Positions 37,242 to 45,639 of a stretch of DNA of 64,000 bases are shown piece after piece. The translations under genes were made by a program, and so were the position numbers. Position 1 is the stretch's first letter. The number at the start of each line of letters is the position of its first letter. The notes beneath the pieces are model-generated. The model did no database searches, was not told the origin of the DNA, and worked only from the letters and a program-made list of their open reading frames with translations. Origin of the DNA: Tissierellales bacterium (GTDB taxonomy: Bacteria; Bacillota; Clostridia; Tissierellales; VENL01). The stretch covers positions 1 through 64,000 of the forward strand of contig JANQLB010000130.1 of the NCBI GenBank assembly GCA_028280805.1. The letters run 5' to 3'.

Positions 37242-37307
37242 AAAAAAATAAAATCCTAAAGTTTGTAACTTTCTACACTAAAACAAACAAATTTCTCCAA
37301 GGATTTT
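37242..37307 (-). terminator. Terminator of the 649-residue glycosyltransferase gene
   Basis: Read on the minus strand, AAAATCCT (37307-37300) pairs with AGGATTTT (37257-37250), with a weaker GTTTGT/ACAAAC-type pair inside, followed by seven T (37248-37242). Confidence 0.6.
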
Positions 37308-37391
37308 ACATTTTTATTCATTAGAGTTATAGTCATATTCTGTAAATGTTTTTCTTAGTATTTTTTATTATAAGGTTATATATATAATTGT

Positions 37392-39341
37392 TTAAATAGT
37401 GACATATTCTTTATAATGCTTATTAAAATCTATTATTTCAGTATTTTGTAAAATAGTTTCTGCATTTTCATTAAAGCAATTAGAGTTAGGACTACTACTT
37501 CTTATACTTATATAATTAAATCTATCTGCTGAATAAAATTTAAACTTATGATTTAAGCAGTCTTTAATAAATCCAGTATCATCCAAAATATTTTTAGAAG
37601 AAAATTTTACACTATTAAAGACCTTTTTTTTCACAATCATTGCAGCTTCGGTAACAAAATCTGTATACATATTTTCTTTATTTGGAAATCTTACTGCCAG
37701 AGTATTACTATCCTTAAAATAAACATAATATGAGTTTTTACCAATAATATCTGCATCTGAGTATACAAAGGCATTCATCAAATCTATAATAAAATTTGGA
37801 CCATAGTAATCATTGTCATTAAACTTTGCAATATAATCATATTTACATTTACCAACAGCAAAATTCAAACATTCTCCCAAAGATTTACTTTCGTCTAACT
37901 TTATTATTTTCACATTACTATATTCTTTTGCTTTATCTTTCCACATATTAAAATTCATATCATTTTTATTTAAGATTATAATTAATTCCTTATTAGGGTA
38001 GCTTTGATTATTATAGTTTTCAAAAACATTATTTATATATTCATCTTTTGCAATACAGGTAATAATAGACACTCCGGATTTTTCATGCAACTCATATTTT
38101 ATTCCGATAACATCTGCTATTTGTTTAGCTCGATGCCTGTAGGTGTGCTTTGTAAATATTTCTCTAATACCCTGTAGTGAAATTTTATCTCTAAGGTCTT
38201 TATTATTTATTAAAAGATTAAGGTGTTCTTCAGTTTCTAAAGATTTTGTAGACATTTTTACTAATCCTTTAAACATCTTTTCTATTCCTAAAGCATATCC
38301 GCTGATTATTGGCACACCACATCCCAATAATTCTTGGATTCTACATGAAAACATTGTGGGACTGTCTTGTATTGTGTTAACATTTAAGAAAACATCATAT
38401 TTTTTATATGTCTCATTCATCTCATTATATGGCAAACATCCTCGTATATAAGGGCTATAGATTTCTGGATATTTAAAGTTTGAATCATTTAAATTATACC
38501 ATCTATCATATATATGAATATTATATTTCAGTGCAGGTTTTAGGATTATCTCCATATCTTTTTTTCTTTTTTCATGTCCTTTACTATACCATGCACCTGC
38601 AAAAGCAACCTTTCCCAGTCTTTGCTTATCTTTATTAATTGGATTGTGTAGTCTGGCTTGGGCAGCAAATGAAAGGGTAAATACATTATTGTGTCCGGCT
38701 AAACTTTTATATTTATTGATACTGTTTACATCAGTAGTAAAAATATAATCAAAAAGTTTTGCAGCTTCAATAAAAACTTGAAAATGATATGGGTCATCTA
38801 TATTCCAAAATACAGTAGGAATGTGATTTGTTTTACACCAATTTACTAATTCTTTTAAAGGAGAACTTTTATTAGGATTTAGATTACCAATCTTGTATAT
38901 CCATTTACCATTATTTCCTCTCCATGCTGATTGCACTAAGAGAAAATCAGGTTTATCTTCTAAAAATACTTGCTTCCAATCCTCAGGACTTATAATAATA
39001 AGGTTGAATTCATGTTTAAACCAATTATAAGGTAAATCATCCAAAATACATGCAACCCTTAGATTTTTAATATCATTTATCTTTTTATTACTTATAATGC
39101 TAGTATTATTTGTTTCACTAATTTTTTTTGTATTACTTACTGGTTCTTTATTATTATTAATTTGATTTTTATTTTTTTTTATATTTTTTGGAATGAATTT
39201 ATTTGGAAAATTATTTACTGCTCTTTTACTTGTTCTATAGCTGATATTTTTACTTTTATCCCAAGTGTTTATATTATTAAGTTCATTTACTTTAGTTGTA
39301 CTATTTCTTTCTATTGTAAACTTAATATCGTTCTTATTCAT
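37392..39341 (-). CDS. CgeB-like glycosyltransferase fused to degenerate GT2 domain
   Basis: A 649-residue two-domain protein. After a low-complexity Asn/Lys-rich N-terminus (about 1-95) comes a CgeB-like part (DUF3880 plus GT-B type, about 95-425). It carries VACILDDLP, PTVFWNIDDPYHF, KVAFAGAWYSKGHEKRKKDM, PTMFSCRIQELLGCGVPIIS and the end HTYRHRAKQI. A C-terminal GT2 domain (about 430-649) matches the stand-alone paralogues, but its acidic motif reads FNDNDYYG instead of FDDDDYYG and the HTW motif is missing (SPNSNCFNEN instead). The GT2 half may thus be inactive or altered. Bacillus CgeB is a spore-surface maturation protein. GAGGGATG precedes the ATG. Confidence 0.82.
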   Translation of the reverse strand: MNKNDIKFTIERNSTTKVNELNNINTWDKSKNISYRTSKRAVNNFPNKFIPKNIKKNKNQINNNKEPVSNTKKISETNNTSIISNKKINDIKNLRVACILDDLPYNWFKHEFNLIIISPEDWKQVFLEDKPDFLLVQSAWRGNNGKWIYKIGNLNPNKSSPLKELVNWCKTNHIPTVFWNIDDPYHFQVFIEAAKLFDYIFTTDVNSINKYKSLAGHNNVFTLSFAAQARLHNPINKDKQRLGKVAFAGAWYSKGHEKRKKDMEIILKPALKYNIHIYDRWYNLNDSNFKYPEIYSPYIRGCLPYNEMNETYKKYDVFLNVNTIQDSPTMFSCRIQELLGCGVPIISGYALGIEKMFKGLVKMSTKSLETEEHLNLLINNKDLRDKISLQGIREIFTKHTYRHRAKQIADVIGIKYELHEKSGVSIITCIAKDEYINNVFENYNNQSYPNKELIIILNKNDMNFNMWKDKAKEYSNVKIIKLDESKSLGECLNFAVGKCKYDYIAKFNDNDYYGPNFIIDLMNAFVYSDADIIGKNSYYVYFKDSNTLAVRFPNKENMYTDFVTEAAMIVKKKVFNSVKFSSKNILDDTGFIKDCLNHKFKFYSADRFNYISIRSSSPNSNCFNENAETILQNTEIIDFNKHYKEYVTI

Positions 39342-39411
39342 TCTACATCCCTCACTTTTTCTATTTTATCTATATGTTAATAATTAATATATGTGAAGAA
39401 TTCTTCTTATG

Positions 39412-39443
39412 CGTGAGTATTAGAATTGTAAGCTGTCGGATAA
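39412..39443. repeat. Partial copy of the dispersed hairpin element
   Basis: TATTAGAATT and GTCGGATAA here align with the reverse complement of the full copy at 33970-34095 (with GCGxGAxTATTAGAATT and TCGGATAA in common) and with 51141-51160. The middle of the element is missing, so this looks like a decayed or internally deleted copy. It lies upstream of the 649-residue gene and downstream of the 686-residue one. Confidence 0.5.
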
Positions 39444-39447
39444 AGTT

Positions 39448-39472
39448 AAAAAGACTAGGTTATTAAACCTAG
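39448..39472 (-). terminator. Terminator of the 686-residue glycosyltransferase gene
   Basis: CTAGGTT (39472-39466 on the minus strand) pairs with AACCTAG (39461-39455) around a 4-nt loop, followed by a T-run (39452-39448). Confidence 0.75.
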
Positions 39473-39488
39473 CCTGATAGTGTTGAGA

Positions 39489-41549
39489 TTAAACTGTTAC
39501 AATATCTATATAATTTTCAGTTTCAGTAATTTTTTCTGAACTCTGTAAAAATATTTTATCTTCAACTTTCCATGTATGTTTATCCTTAGAAGATCTTCTG
39601 TTCATTACATAATTAAATCTATCTGCTGAGTATATTTTTAGTCCCTGTTTGACACATGATTTTAAAAATTCAGTATCAGTACCGACTTTAATGTTTGTTG
39701 GAAACTTAATTTTATTAAAAACCTTCTTACTGCATACAATTGTTGCTCCGGTTACTATATCTGTAAATTGATATTCTTTATTAGGGAACTGAATAACTAA
39801 GGTATTATTATTTTCAACGTAAGCAAAATAGGACAGTTTTCCAACTATATCAGCATTTGTATATTTAAATGCATTCATAATATCTATTAAATAATTAGGA
39901 CCATAGTAATCATCATCATCAAATTTAGCAATGTAATCATATCCAGCCTTATCAACCGCGAAATTAAGACATGTGCCTAATGAATTGTTTTCATCAAGTC
40001 TATAAACTCTTACATTATCATATTGTTTTGCTTTGTTTTTCCATGTATCTATATTCATATCATTTTTATTAAGAATTATTATAAGTTCTTTTTTACTGTA
40101 GTTCTGATTTTTGAAATTTTTAAAAACATTATCAATTTGATTTTCACGAATAGTACTTGTTACAATGGTTACCCCTGGTTTTTTGTGTTTATTATAATTG
40201 ATTCCAACCTTATCAAAAATAGTTTCAATTCTATGCCTATAAGTATGGTTGGAAAGAACCTTTCTTTGTCCTAAGATGGAAAGTTTGTCAGACAGAGATT
40301 TATCTTCTAATAGCTCATTAAGGTGACTGTCAGTTTCTAACTGAGATTTTGATATTTTTACTATATTTGAAAATAATTTTGTTATTCCTAGCGAATAACC
40401 ACTTATTACATTAACTCCACTGGCGAGGATTTCAAAGACTCTGCATGAGAACATTGTAGGACTGTTCTGAACAGTATTAACATTCAATAAGACGTTATAT
40501 TTCTTGTAAGTTGAACTCATTTGAGTATATGGAAGATAACCTTTAATATATGGTTGATAGATACTAGGAAATTCAAAGTTTTTACTTTTTGTTAAAGGAT
40601 ACATTCGATCATAAATATGAACATTATATTTTAATGCAGGTTTTAATATATTTTCCATATCTTTTTTTCTATTATCATATCCAATATTGTACCAAGATCC
40701 TGCAAAAGCTATTTTACCTTTCTTTTTAAAATCTTTATTAATGGGATTATGAATTTTAGGTTGTGCAGCAAAAGGCAGAGTAAAAACTCTGTTATGTTTT
40801 AGTATGCTTATATATCTGTCAATACTATCTGAGTCTGTAGTAAATATATAATCAAAAAGTTTCGCAGCATCTATAAAGGTATTAAAGTCGTGAGGATCTT
40901 CAATATTCCAAAATACTGTGGGAATATTTTTCTTTTTACAAAAACAAACAAGTTTATTTAAGTTGGTATCTTTAGATTTATTCAGATCAATCATTTTGAA
41001 GCCCCAGTCACCTTTATAATCATGCCATGTGGATTGAACAAGCAGTATATCAGGCTTTTCTTTCATTATTTGATCATACCAATTCTTACTTTCTAAAGGC
41101 AGTAAAGTACATTCATATTTAAGCCATTCCATAGGAATAGCGTCTAATACACAAGCAACCTTTATTTTTGGATAAGATATTTTATTGTAATACTCTTGAG
41201 AAATACTCTCTTTAACTTGCTCACAATTATTTAAGCTTTTTTGAGAGTTCCACTGTTTTTTTTGGAACATTTTCTTTATAACTGCTTTTGGTATATTATT
41301 AACAGGTCTATTATGTTGTATGTTCTTTTTAATGGGTTTATTATGTTGTATTGTCTTATTAACAGGTTTATTATGTTGTATATTTTTGTTAACAGATTTA
41401 TTATTTTTGATGTTCTTATTAACAGGTGCATTATTTTGTATGTTTTTATTGACAGGTTTAATTTTTTGATAGTTGAGATTGTTTACCACGGGTTGCTTTT
41501 CTCTCTTTATTTTAAATTTGACATCTTTACTGCTTAGTCTCTCTACCAC
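39489..41549 (-). CDS. CgeB-like glycosyltransferase fused to GT2 domain, with N-terminal repeats
   Basis: A 686-residue paralogue of the 649-residue protein with the same layout: N-terminal tail, CgeB-like part (about 125-455; VACVLDAIPMEWLKYE, TVFWNIEDPHDF, IAFAGSWYNIGYDNRKKDM, SPTMFSCRVFEILASG) and GT2 domain (about 460-686; AKFDDDDYYGP and KHTWKV both intact). The tail holds five or six 10-residue repeats of the type VNKNIQHNKP. The start is GTG with GGGGTG 5 nt before it. Both catalytic halves look functional, so it may add two sugars in turn; this is inference. Confidence 0.83.
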   Translation of the reverse strand: MVERLSSKDVKFKIKREKQPVVNNLNYQKIKPVNKNIQNNAPVNKNIKNNKSVNKNIQHNKPVNKTIQHNKPIKKNIQHNRPVNNIPKAVIKKMFQKKQWNSQKSLNNCEQVKESISQEYYNKISYPKIKVACVLDAIPMEWLKYECTLLPLESKNWYDQIMKEKPDILLVQSTWHDYKGDWGFKMIDLNKSKDTNLNKLVCFCKKKNIPTVFWNIEDPHDFNTFIDAAKLFDYIFTTDSDSIDRYISILKHNRVFTLPFAAQPKIHNPINKDFKKKGKIAFAGSWYNIGYDNRKKDMENILKPALKYNVHIYDRMYPLTKSKNFEFPSIYQPYIKGYLPYTQMSSTYKKYNVLLNVNTVQNSPTMFSCRVFEILASGVNVISGYSLGITKLFSNIVKISKSQLETDSHLNELLEDKSLSDKLSILGQRKVLSNHTYRHRIETIFDKVGINYNKHKKPGVTIVTSTIRENQIDNVFKNFKNQNYSKKELIIILNKNDMNIDTWKNKAKQYDNVRVYRLDENNSLGTCLNFAVDKAGYDYIAKFDDDDYYGPNYLIDIMNAFKYTNADIVGKLSYFAYVENNNTLVIQFPNKEYQFTDIVTGATIVCSKKVFNKIKFPTNIKVGTDTEFLKSCVKQGLKIYSADRFNYVMNRRSSKDKHTWKVEDKIFLQSSEKITETENYIDIVTV
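41296..41460 (-). repeat. 30-bp in-frame tandem repeats
   Basis: At least five units of exactly 30 bp, recognisable by AACAGG or close variants at 41301, 41331, 41361, 41391, 41421 and 41451. They encode a 10-residue repeat (VNKNIQHNKP consensus) in the N-terminal tail of the glycosyltransferase. Units differ by several bases, so the array is not freshly expanded. Some copy-number change is possible. Confidence 0.85.
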
Positions 41550-41597
41550 TTTTTCACCCCATTCATATTTATGAGTTTATTAATTTTATCAATAAAG

Positions 41598-42503
41598 CTA
41601 GATGACATAGTTTGAAAAATCCTTCATTTGACCTACAATATTGCATAGTTTAATATAATAATCATCATTAATTGCCCAAGTATGCTGACTTTTTTTATAA
41701 TGTCTGATATAAACAAAATTTTCTTTGTCAGTAGAAAATATTCTGAAGCCGTTTTTACGGCAATCCTTACAAAATGAAACATCCTCTCCTAGATTTTTAT
41801 CAGAAAATCTTATATGTTTAAAAATTTCCTTTTTAAAAACTAAAGTAGGTCCTTCTACTCTATAAATAAAACGATTTTCTCTGCCGGGATTTCTTACTGC
41901 TAAAATCTCTTTACTTTCAAAATATACATATGACGTAGATTTACCAACTACATCAGCATTGGTTTTTTGTATAGCATTTAATGCTTGAGTTAAGTAATCA
42001 GATCCATAATAATCATCATCATCAAATTTAGCTATAATATTAAATTTAGATTTTTCAACAGCATAATTTAAACACTCTCCTAAAGAAACCTTTTCATCCA
42101 ATTGAAATATTTTTATATCATTAGAAGTTTTGATATAGCTTTTCCATTCATTTAAATTTAATTGATTACTATTCAAAATTATAATAAGCTCTTTTTCTTT
42201 AAACTTCTGTCGATTATAATTTTTAAATATGTTATTAAAATAATTTTTTCTGTTTGTACAGGTAATAATCGATACTGAAAAATCATTATTTTTCAAATCT
42301 TCATTATTTGTAGAAGAATTAGAATGTTTAAGAATAGGTTCATTTTCAAATTTTGGGGATTTAAAATTATGGAGGTATTTTTCAGTATGTTTTTTTTTCT
42401 TTTTTTTATTTTTCTCAATTAAATCAAAAACTGATTTATTAACTGGATTAAATTTATTAGAATCTTCCTTATAAATCCAATAAATTGTTTTTTTATTTTC
42501 CAA
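41598..42503 (-). CDS. Glycosyltransferase family 2, spore-surface type (paralogue 3)
   Basis: A 301-residue paralogue of the protein at 35160-36062, with a similar N-terminal tail (NPVNKSVFDLIEKNKKKKKK) and GT-A domain (VSIITCTNRKNYFNN, AKFDDDDYYGS, SQHTWAI). I chose TTG 42503 (MENKKTIYW), 5 nt after AAGGTGGG. The longer TTG frame at 42527 would leave almost no leader after the predicted sigma-K-like start near 42535. Lys-rich tail and acidic motif suggest the same acceptor class as paralogue 1. Confidence 0.75.
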   Translation of the reverse strand: MENKKTIYWIYKEDSNKFNPVNKSVFDLIEKNKKKKKKHTEKYLHNFKSPKFENEPILKHSNSSTNNEDLKNNDFSVSIITCTNRKNYFNNIFKNYNRQKFKEKELIIILNSNQLNLNEWKSYIKTSNDIKIFQLDEKVSLGECLNYAVEKSKFNIIAKFDDDDYYGSDYLTQALNAIQKTNADVVGKSTSYVYFESKEILAVRNPGRENRFIYRVEGPTLVFKKEIFKHIRFSDKNLGEDVSFCKDCRKNGFRIFSTDKENFVYIRHYKKSQHTWAINDDYYIKLCNIVGQMKDFSNYVI

Positions 42504-42542
42504 ACCTATCCCACCTTGTTCAAGCAATAATTTCCTCTATTC

Positions 42543-42569
42543 CAATATATGCTTAATAAAGATATTTGT
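42543..42569 (-). promoter_or_regulatory. Sigma-K-like promoter of glycosyltransferase paralogue 3
   Basis: On the minus strand AC (42569-42568), 16 nt, CATATATTG (42551-42543). The -10 box is the same as at 37074-37066 and is followed in both by a GAATAG/GAAGTAG-like stretch. Confidence 0.5.
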
Positions 42570-42699
42570 TACATACAATTAAAGGAAATGGTGTGCTTAC
42601 ATATTTTAATCTATATAATATCATTTAGAAGTCATTGGAACTAAATTATTCAGTTGTAAATATATTAATACTATAGAATTAATATGGAGGGAAACTTCA

Positions 42700-42993
42700 A
42701 TGCAAGATAATTTCAAAAAAGGAGATTATTACTTAGCTATATTTAAATCTAAAAATCATGCTGTTCATTTAAATAGCATTTTACAAAAAAAAGGGTATAG
42801 AAAATTTCAATTAATTTCTACACCTTGTAAGATTGAACATGGTTGCAGTTATTCACTAAAATGTGAAAAACTAAATGATTTACAGTACCTTAAAACAGAA
42901 AGTAAAAGCTTAAAAGATTTAATCAGTGGAATATATCATGTGCAAAGAGTTAACGGTAAAAAACAATATAAAGAGATACATTATATGATTTAA
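42700..42993 (+). CDS. DUF3343 protein (putative Se/S carrier-like)
   Basis: A 97-residue protein. Residues 9-55 fit DUF3343 (YYLAIFKSKNHAVHLNSIL, then LISTPCKIEHGCSYSLK), a small fold placed near sulfur- and selenium-transfer proteins. Usual forms have TPR or TPS where this has TPC, and the GCSYSL Cys is kept, so two cysteines sit close together. The C-terminal 35 residues are extra. GGAGGG is 8 nt before the ATG. It is a plus-strand gene amid minus-strand ones and converges on the next gene with a 2-nt gap. Function unknown. Confidence 0.72.
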   Translation: MQDNFKKGDYYLAIFKSKNHAVHLNSILQKKGYRKFQLISTPCKIEHGCSYSLKCEKLNDLQYLKTESKSLKDLISGIYHVQRVNGKKQYKEIHYMI

Positions 42994-42995
42994 TT

Positions 42996-44741
42996 TTATT
43001 TATTAAAAATACTAAAAATTTTCTTTAATAGATTAGGAGCTGGTGTATTTTCAACTATGTCATAAATTTGCTGAATTTTATTTTGAATGTTAACAATGTG
43101 AATTGTATTTTGTTCATATATTTCTTCAATTGAAGATAGCAGCTCACTAATTTCCTTATTATCATGTTTATACTTATCAAATATCTTTTCTAAACTGCAT
43201 AGACAATTTTTAATTTCATAACTAAATTTTTTGTTTTTTATAAATTTTTTATCCAGCTCCTTGACGTTATTAAGTATTATGTTTTCTATTTCATGTGATT
43301 TTTCTTTAAGTATACTTGTATTGGAAAGTAATAAATCAAGTTTACTTTTTGTATTTTTAATAAACTCTTTGACAGCTTCATTTTCAATTTGCTCAATTTC
43401 TTCTAGGATTAATTTATTAAGATTTTGAGATTGAAGATCATCTTTATTTTTTAGAGGTTCAGTATTATAATCAATTAAATCATTTTCTTTGTATTGATTA
43501 TAATGAGTTTTTTTTATGGTATTTTCTTTATCAACTGTATTTATATTATATTGATCATTTTTTGCTTTATTTATTTGATTAGGATTACTATTAAAAATTT
43601 TTTGATTTTCTTTATCTTTTAAAGAGCAAATATTAGTATCGTTTGAGCTATTAAAATCATAATATAAAGTAGAATCTTCCCCATAAGAATTAACATTTGT
43701 AGAATTGCTGTAAGAATTACAATAATAAAGCTCAATTTTGTTCTTAGTTTTACCATAAATATAATTGACTTTCATCCTTAATTTATCGTATGTGTAATTA
43801 GAGGAGAATTTAATTATTTCTAAACTCTCAAAATCAATGTTAGTAATAGATTCATCAGCGTTCCAGGTATAACCGTGGTTGTTACTATAATGACATTTTA
43901 GAAGATTATTTTGATTATATAGTAATTTTAAAACTCCATTATCCTGCATGATTATAGGGTAAGAGCAATTAAAGGATTTAGGGAGCTTATATTGTTTCCA
44001 TACATGTTTACTGTTAGATAGTATAGACATTTGTTTATATATCAACTCAGTAGAATTATTAACATTAGTACTCCAAGTTACGTGGATAGAACTATTATTA
44101 TCTATGAATATAAAAGGTGAATAGTTGTCAGAGTTTCCATCAGAAATTTTTTCAGGTGATTTACTCCATTTTTGCAAAAAGGTATTGTATGAAGTATAGT
44201 ATATATGCTGTTTTCCTTTATCAATATCTTGATAAACCAAGTGAATACCTCCTGTTTTATCAAATGCAACATAAAAAGCATGAGGATTTTTACCGAGTGT
44301 TGTACTGATAATATTGTTTTTATCCCATTTTCTTTTATCACTAACCACATGTTTTATAGTATATAGGTTATAATTAAGTAGATTTGAGACACTGTAAAAT
44401 ATATGTATCTTATTCTTTACGGTTTTGAGAGTTAAATAATTGTATTTATTTGACTTTACGTCTAATTTTGTAAGAACATGATTTGACCAACGTTCATCAC
44501 GGTAGATGTAGTATGTCAAGTTACCTTCTTTTGTTAGGCATAATAGATGAATGATATTTTCATGATCTATATCCGCATCATAATCAAGTATATTTTGATC
44601 GCCTATAGTAAGAGATCTAATATACTCTCCTTTATCATTAAAGTAATTGCACATAATAGTATTTTTACCGGTAAGACAAAAACTGTATGACTCAGATTTT
44701 GAATTTTTAATAAAAGTAGTTTTGTTTGAAAAAGAATCCAT
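42996..44741 (-). CDS. Hypothetical propeller-like and coiled-coil protein
   Basis: A 581-residue protein I cannot assign to a named family. The N-terminal part (about 20-330) has repeated beta-rich units with IHLLCLT, IHIFYSVS, IHLVYQDID, IHVTWSTNV and LKLLYNQN, plus an Asp-box-like SNNHGYTW. This suggests a sialidase-like beta-propeller without the catalytic set. The middle (about 340-430) is low-complexity, and the C-terminus (about 435-581) is a long amphipathic helix region. There is no signal peptide. I chose ATG 44741 (GAGG upstream) over GTG 44753. It is divergent from the coat-like gene at 44851 across a 109-bp gap. A structural spore-surface role is inferred. Confidence 0.65.
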   Translation of the reverse strand: MDSFSNKTTFIKNSKSESYSFCLTGKNTIMCNYFNDKGEYIRSLTIGDQNILDYDADIDHENIIHLLCLTKEGNLTYYIYRDERWSNHVLTKLDVKSNKYNYLTLKTVKNKIHIFYSVSNLLNYNLYTIKHVVSDKRKWDKNNIISTTLGKNPHAFYVAFDKTGGIHLVYQDIDKGKQHIYYTSYNTFLQKWSKSPEKISDGNSDNYSPFIFIDNNSSIHVTWSTNVNNSTELIYKQMSILSNSKHVWKQYKLPKSFNCSYPIIMQDNGVLKLLYNQNNLLKCHYSNNHGYTWNADESITNIDFESLEIIKFSSNYTYDKLRMKVNYIYGKTKNKIELYYCNSYSNSTNVNSYGEDSTLYYDFNSSNDTNICSLKDKENQKIFNSNPNQINKAKNDQYNINTVDKENTIKKTHYNQYKENDLIDYNTEPLKNKDDLQSQNLNKLILEEIEQIENEAVKEFIKNTKSKLDLLLSNTSILKEKSHEIENIILNNVKELDKKFIKNKKFSYEIKNCLCSLEKIFDKYKHDNKEISELLSSIEEIYEQNTIHIVNIQNKIQQIYDIVENTPAPNLLKKIFSIFNK

Positions 44742-44785
44742 ATAATTTTTCACCTCACAAAATTATTAAATCTTAAAAACTATGC

Positions 44786-44813
44786 ACCAAAGTATTGTTA
44801 ATACATAATATGT
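44786..44813 (+). promoter_or_regulatory. Sigma-K-like promoter in the divergent region
   Basis: AC (44786-44787), 16 nt, CATAATATG (44804-44812), leading to the coat-like gene at 44851. The -10 box lies in the palindrome ACATAATATGT (44803-44813), so the minus strand also reads CATATTATG, towards the propeller gene, though there without a good -35 AC. Confidence 0.45.
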
Positions 44814-44850
44814 AATTGAAGATGATTTTATTAAAAAAGGAGTGAAATAT

Positions 44851-45489
44851 ATGATAAATAATGGATTTGATCCAAGTCCAAGTGAACCTTTCACGCCAGA
44901 TGATTTAAATTATATTACTGAATCTGTTTGTATTATCACAGATAAAGTATATTCACACTGTCAGCAAAGAGAATGTTTTCCAGAGATAGAGCAACCTCTG
45001 CCACCTAATTGTGTATTTCAAAGCATGAGATTTTTACCAGGATTTATAGTAGAAGGAACTCTAACTGTAACTGACTTAATGAACAGACCTAACTTTAAAA
45101 GAGTAAGATTTACTTTAAGAATACCTTTTGAAATAACTTGTGAAGACGGTACTGTAGTTGAAGGCTTCTTACCTGATATACTTAAAGATGTCATATTGTT
45201 TATACCGCCATCAAGAGATGAATTTGATTTTAGAATTGTAGTTGAAACCAGTTCACAATTATTGACTGATCCTTTAGTTGTAAATAATAGTGTTATATTA
45301 TCTGTAGGAGTTTTTATAATTATCAAGGTTGTTGGTAGAGTTCAACTATTAATTCCTGCGTTTGGATTCTGTCCAGAGCCGCCTGAGTGTGAAGAATTTA
45401 GTCCTAATGGAGACATCTGCGAAAACTTTGATTATAGACCGTTCCCGGATTTCTTCCCACAACAATATGAAGATATTTATCCTCAATAA
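44851..45489 (+). CDS. Probable spore coat/exosporium protein
   Basis: A 212-residue protein without signal peptide. It opens with a Pro-rich N-terminus, then SVCIITDKVYSHCQQRECFP, a form I recall from clostridial spore-associated proteins. Two beta-rich segments (about 45-165; IVEGTLTVTDL, FEITCEDGTVVEGFLPD, VVETSSQLLTDP) and a Cys/Pro/Phe-rich tail (CPEPPECEEFSPNGDICENF) follow. Eight or so scattered cysteines suit cross-linked coat layers. ATG 44851 has AAAAGGAG upstream; a GTG three codons earlier overlaps that site. Family name not certain. Confidence 0.6.
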   Translation: MINNGFDPSPSEPFTPDDLNYITESVCIITDKVYSHCQQRECFPEIEQPLPPNCVFQSMRFLPGFIVEGTLTVTDLMNRPNFKRVRFTLRIPFEITCEDGTVVEGFLPDILKDVILFIPPSRDEFDFRIVVETSSQLLTDPLVVNNSVILSVGVFIIIKVVGRVQLLIPAFGFCPEPPECEEFSPNGDICENFDYRPFPDFFPQQYEDIYPQ

Positions 45490-45507
45490 TTATAAAAACA
45501 GCTCTAC

Positions 45508-45537
45508 AAGGGAGACAGAAGTCTCTCTTTTTTTTGA
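45508..45537 (+). terminator. Terminator of the coat-like gene
   Basis: AAGGGAGAC (45508-45516) pairs with GTCTCTCTT (45521-45529) around AGAA, with eight T at the end. Confidence 0.85.
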
Positions 45538-45613
45538 TACAGGTTATAGTAGAATATAAAAAAATCTTTATTTTTACAAATGTTTTAAATTGATATTTAT
45601 TTTAGCAATAATA

Positions 45614-45638
45614 CTCCGGTGTTAACCGGAGGTTTTTT
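45614..45638 (+). terminator. Second terminator-like hairpin
   Basis: CTCCGGT (45614-45620) pairs with ACCGGAG (45625-45631) and a T-run follows (45633-45638). An ATG stands two bases after the T-run, with GGAGG in the 3' arm as a possible ribosome site, as at 15489-15541. Confidence 0.7.
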
Positions 45639-45639
45639 A

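Noticed and set aside
37392-39341. Pseudogene call for the 649-residue glycosyltransferase
   Set aside because: Only motifs are changed; the frame is intact over both domains and it has its own ribosome site and terminator.
41296-41460. 30-bp repeats as a possible CRISPR array
   Set aside because: Units are directly adjacent without spacers, diverged, and in frame within a protein gene.
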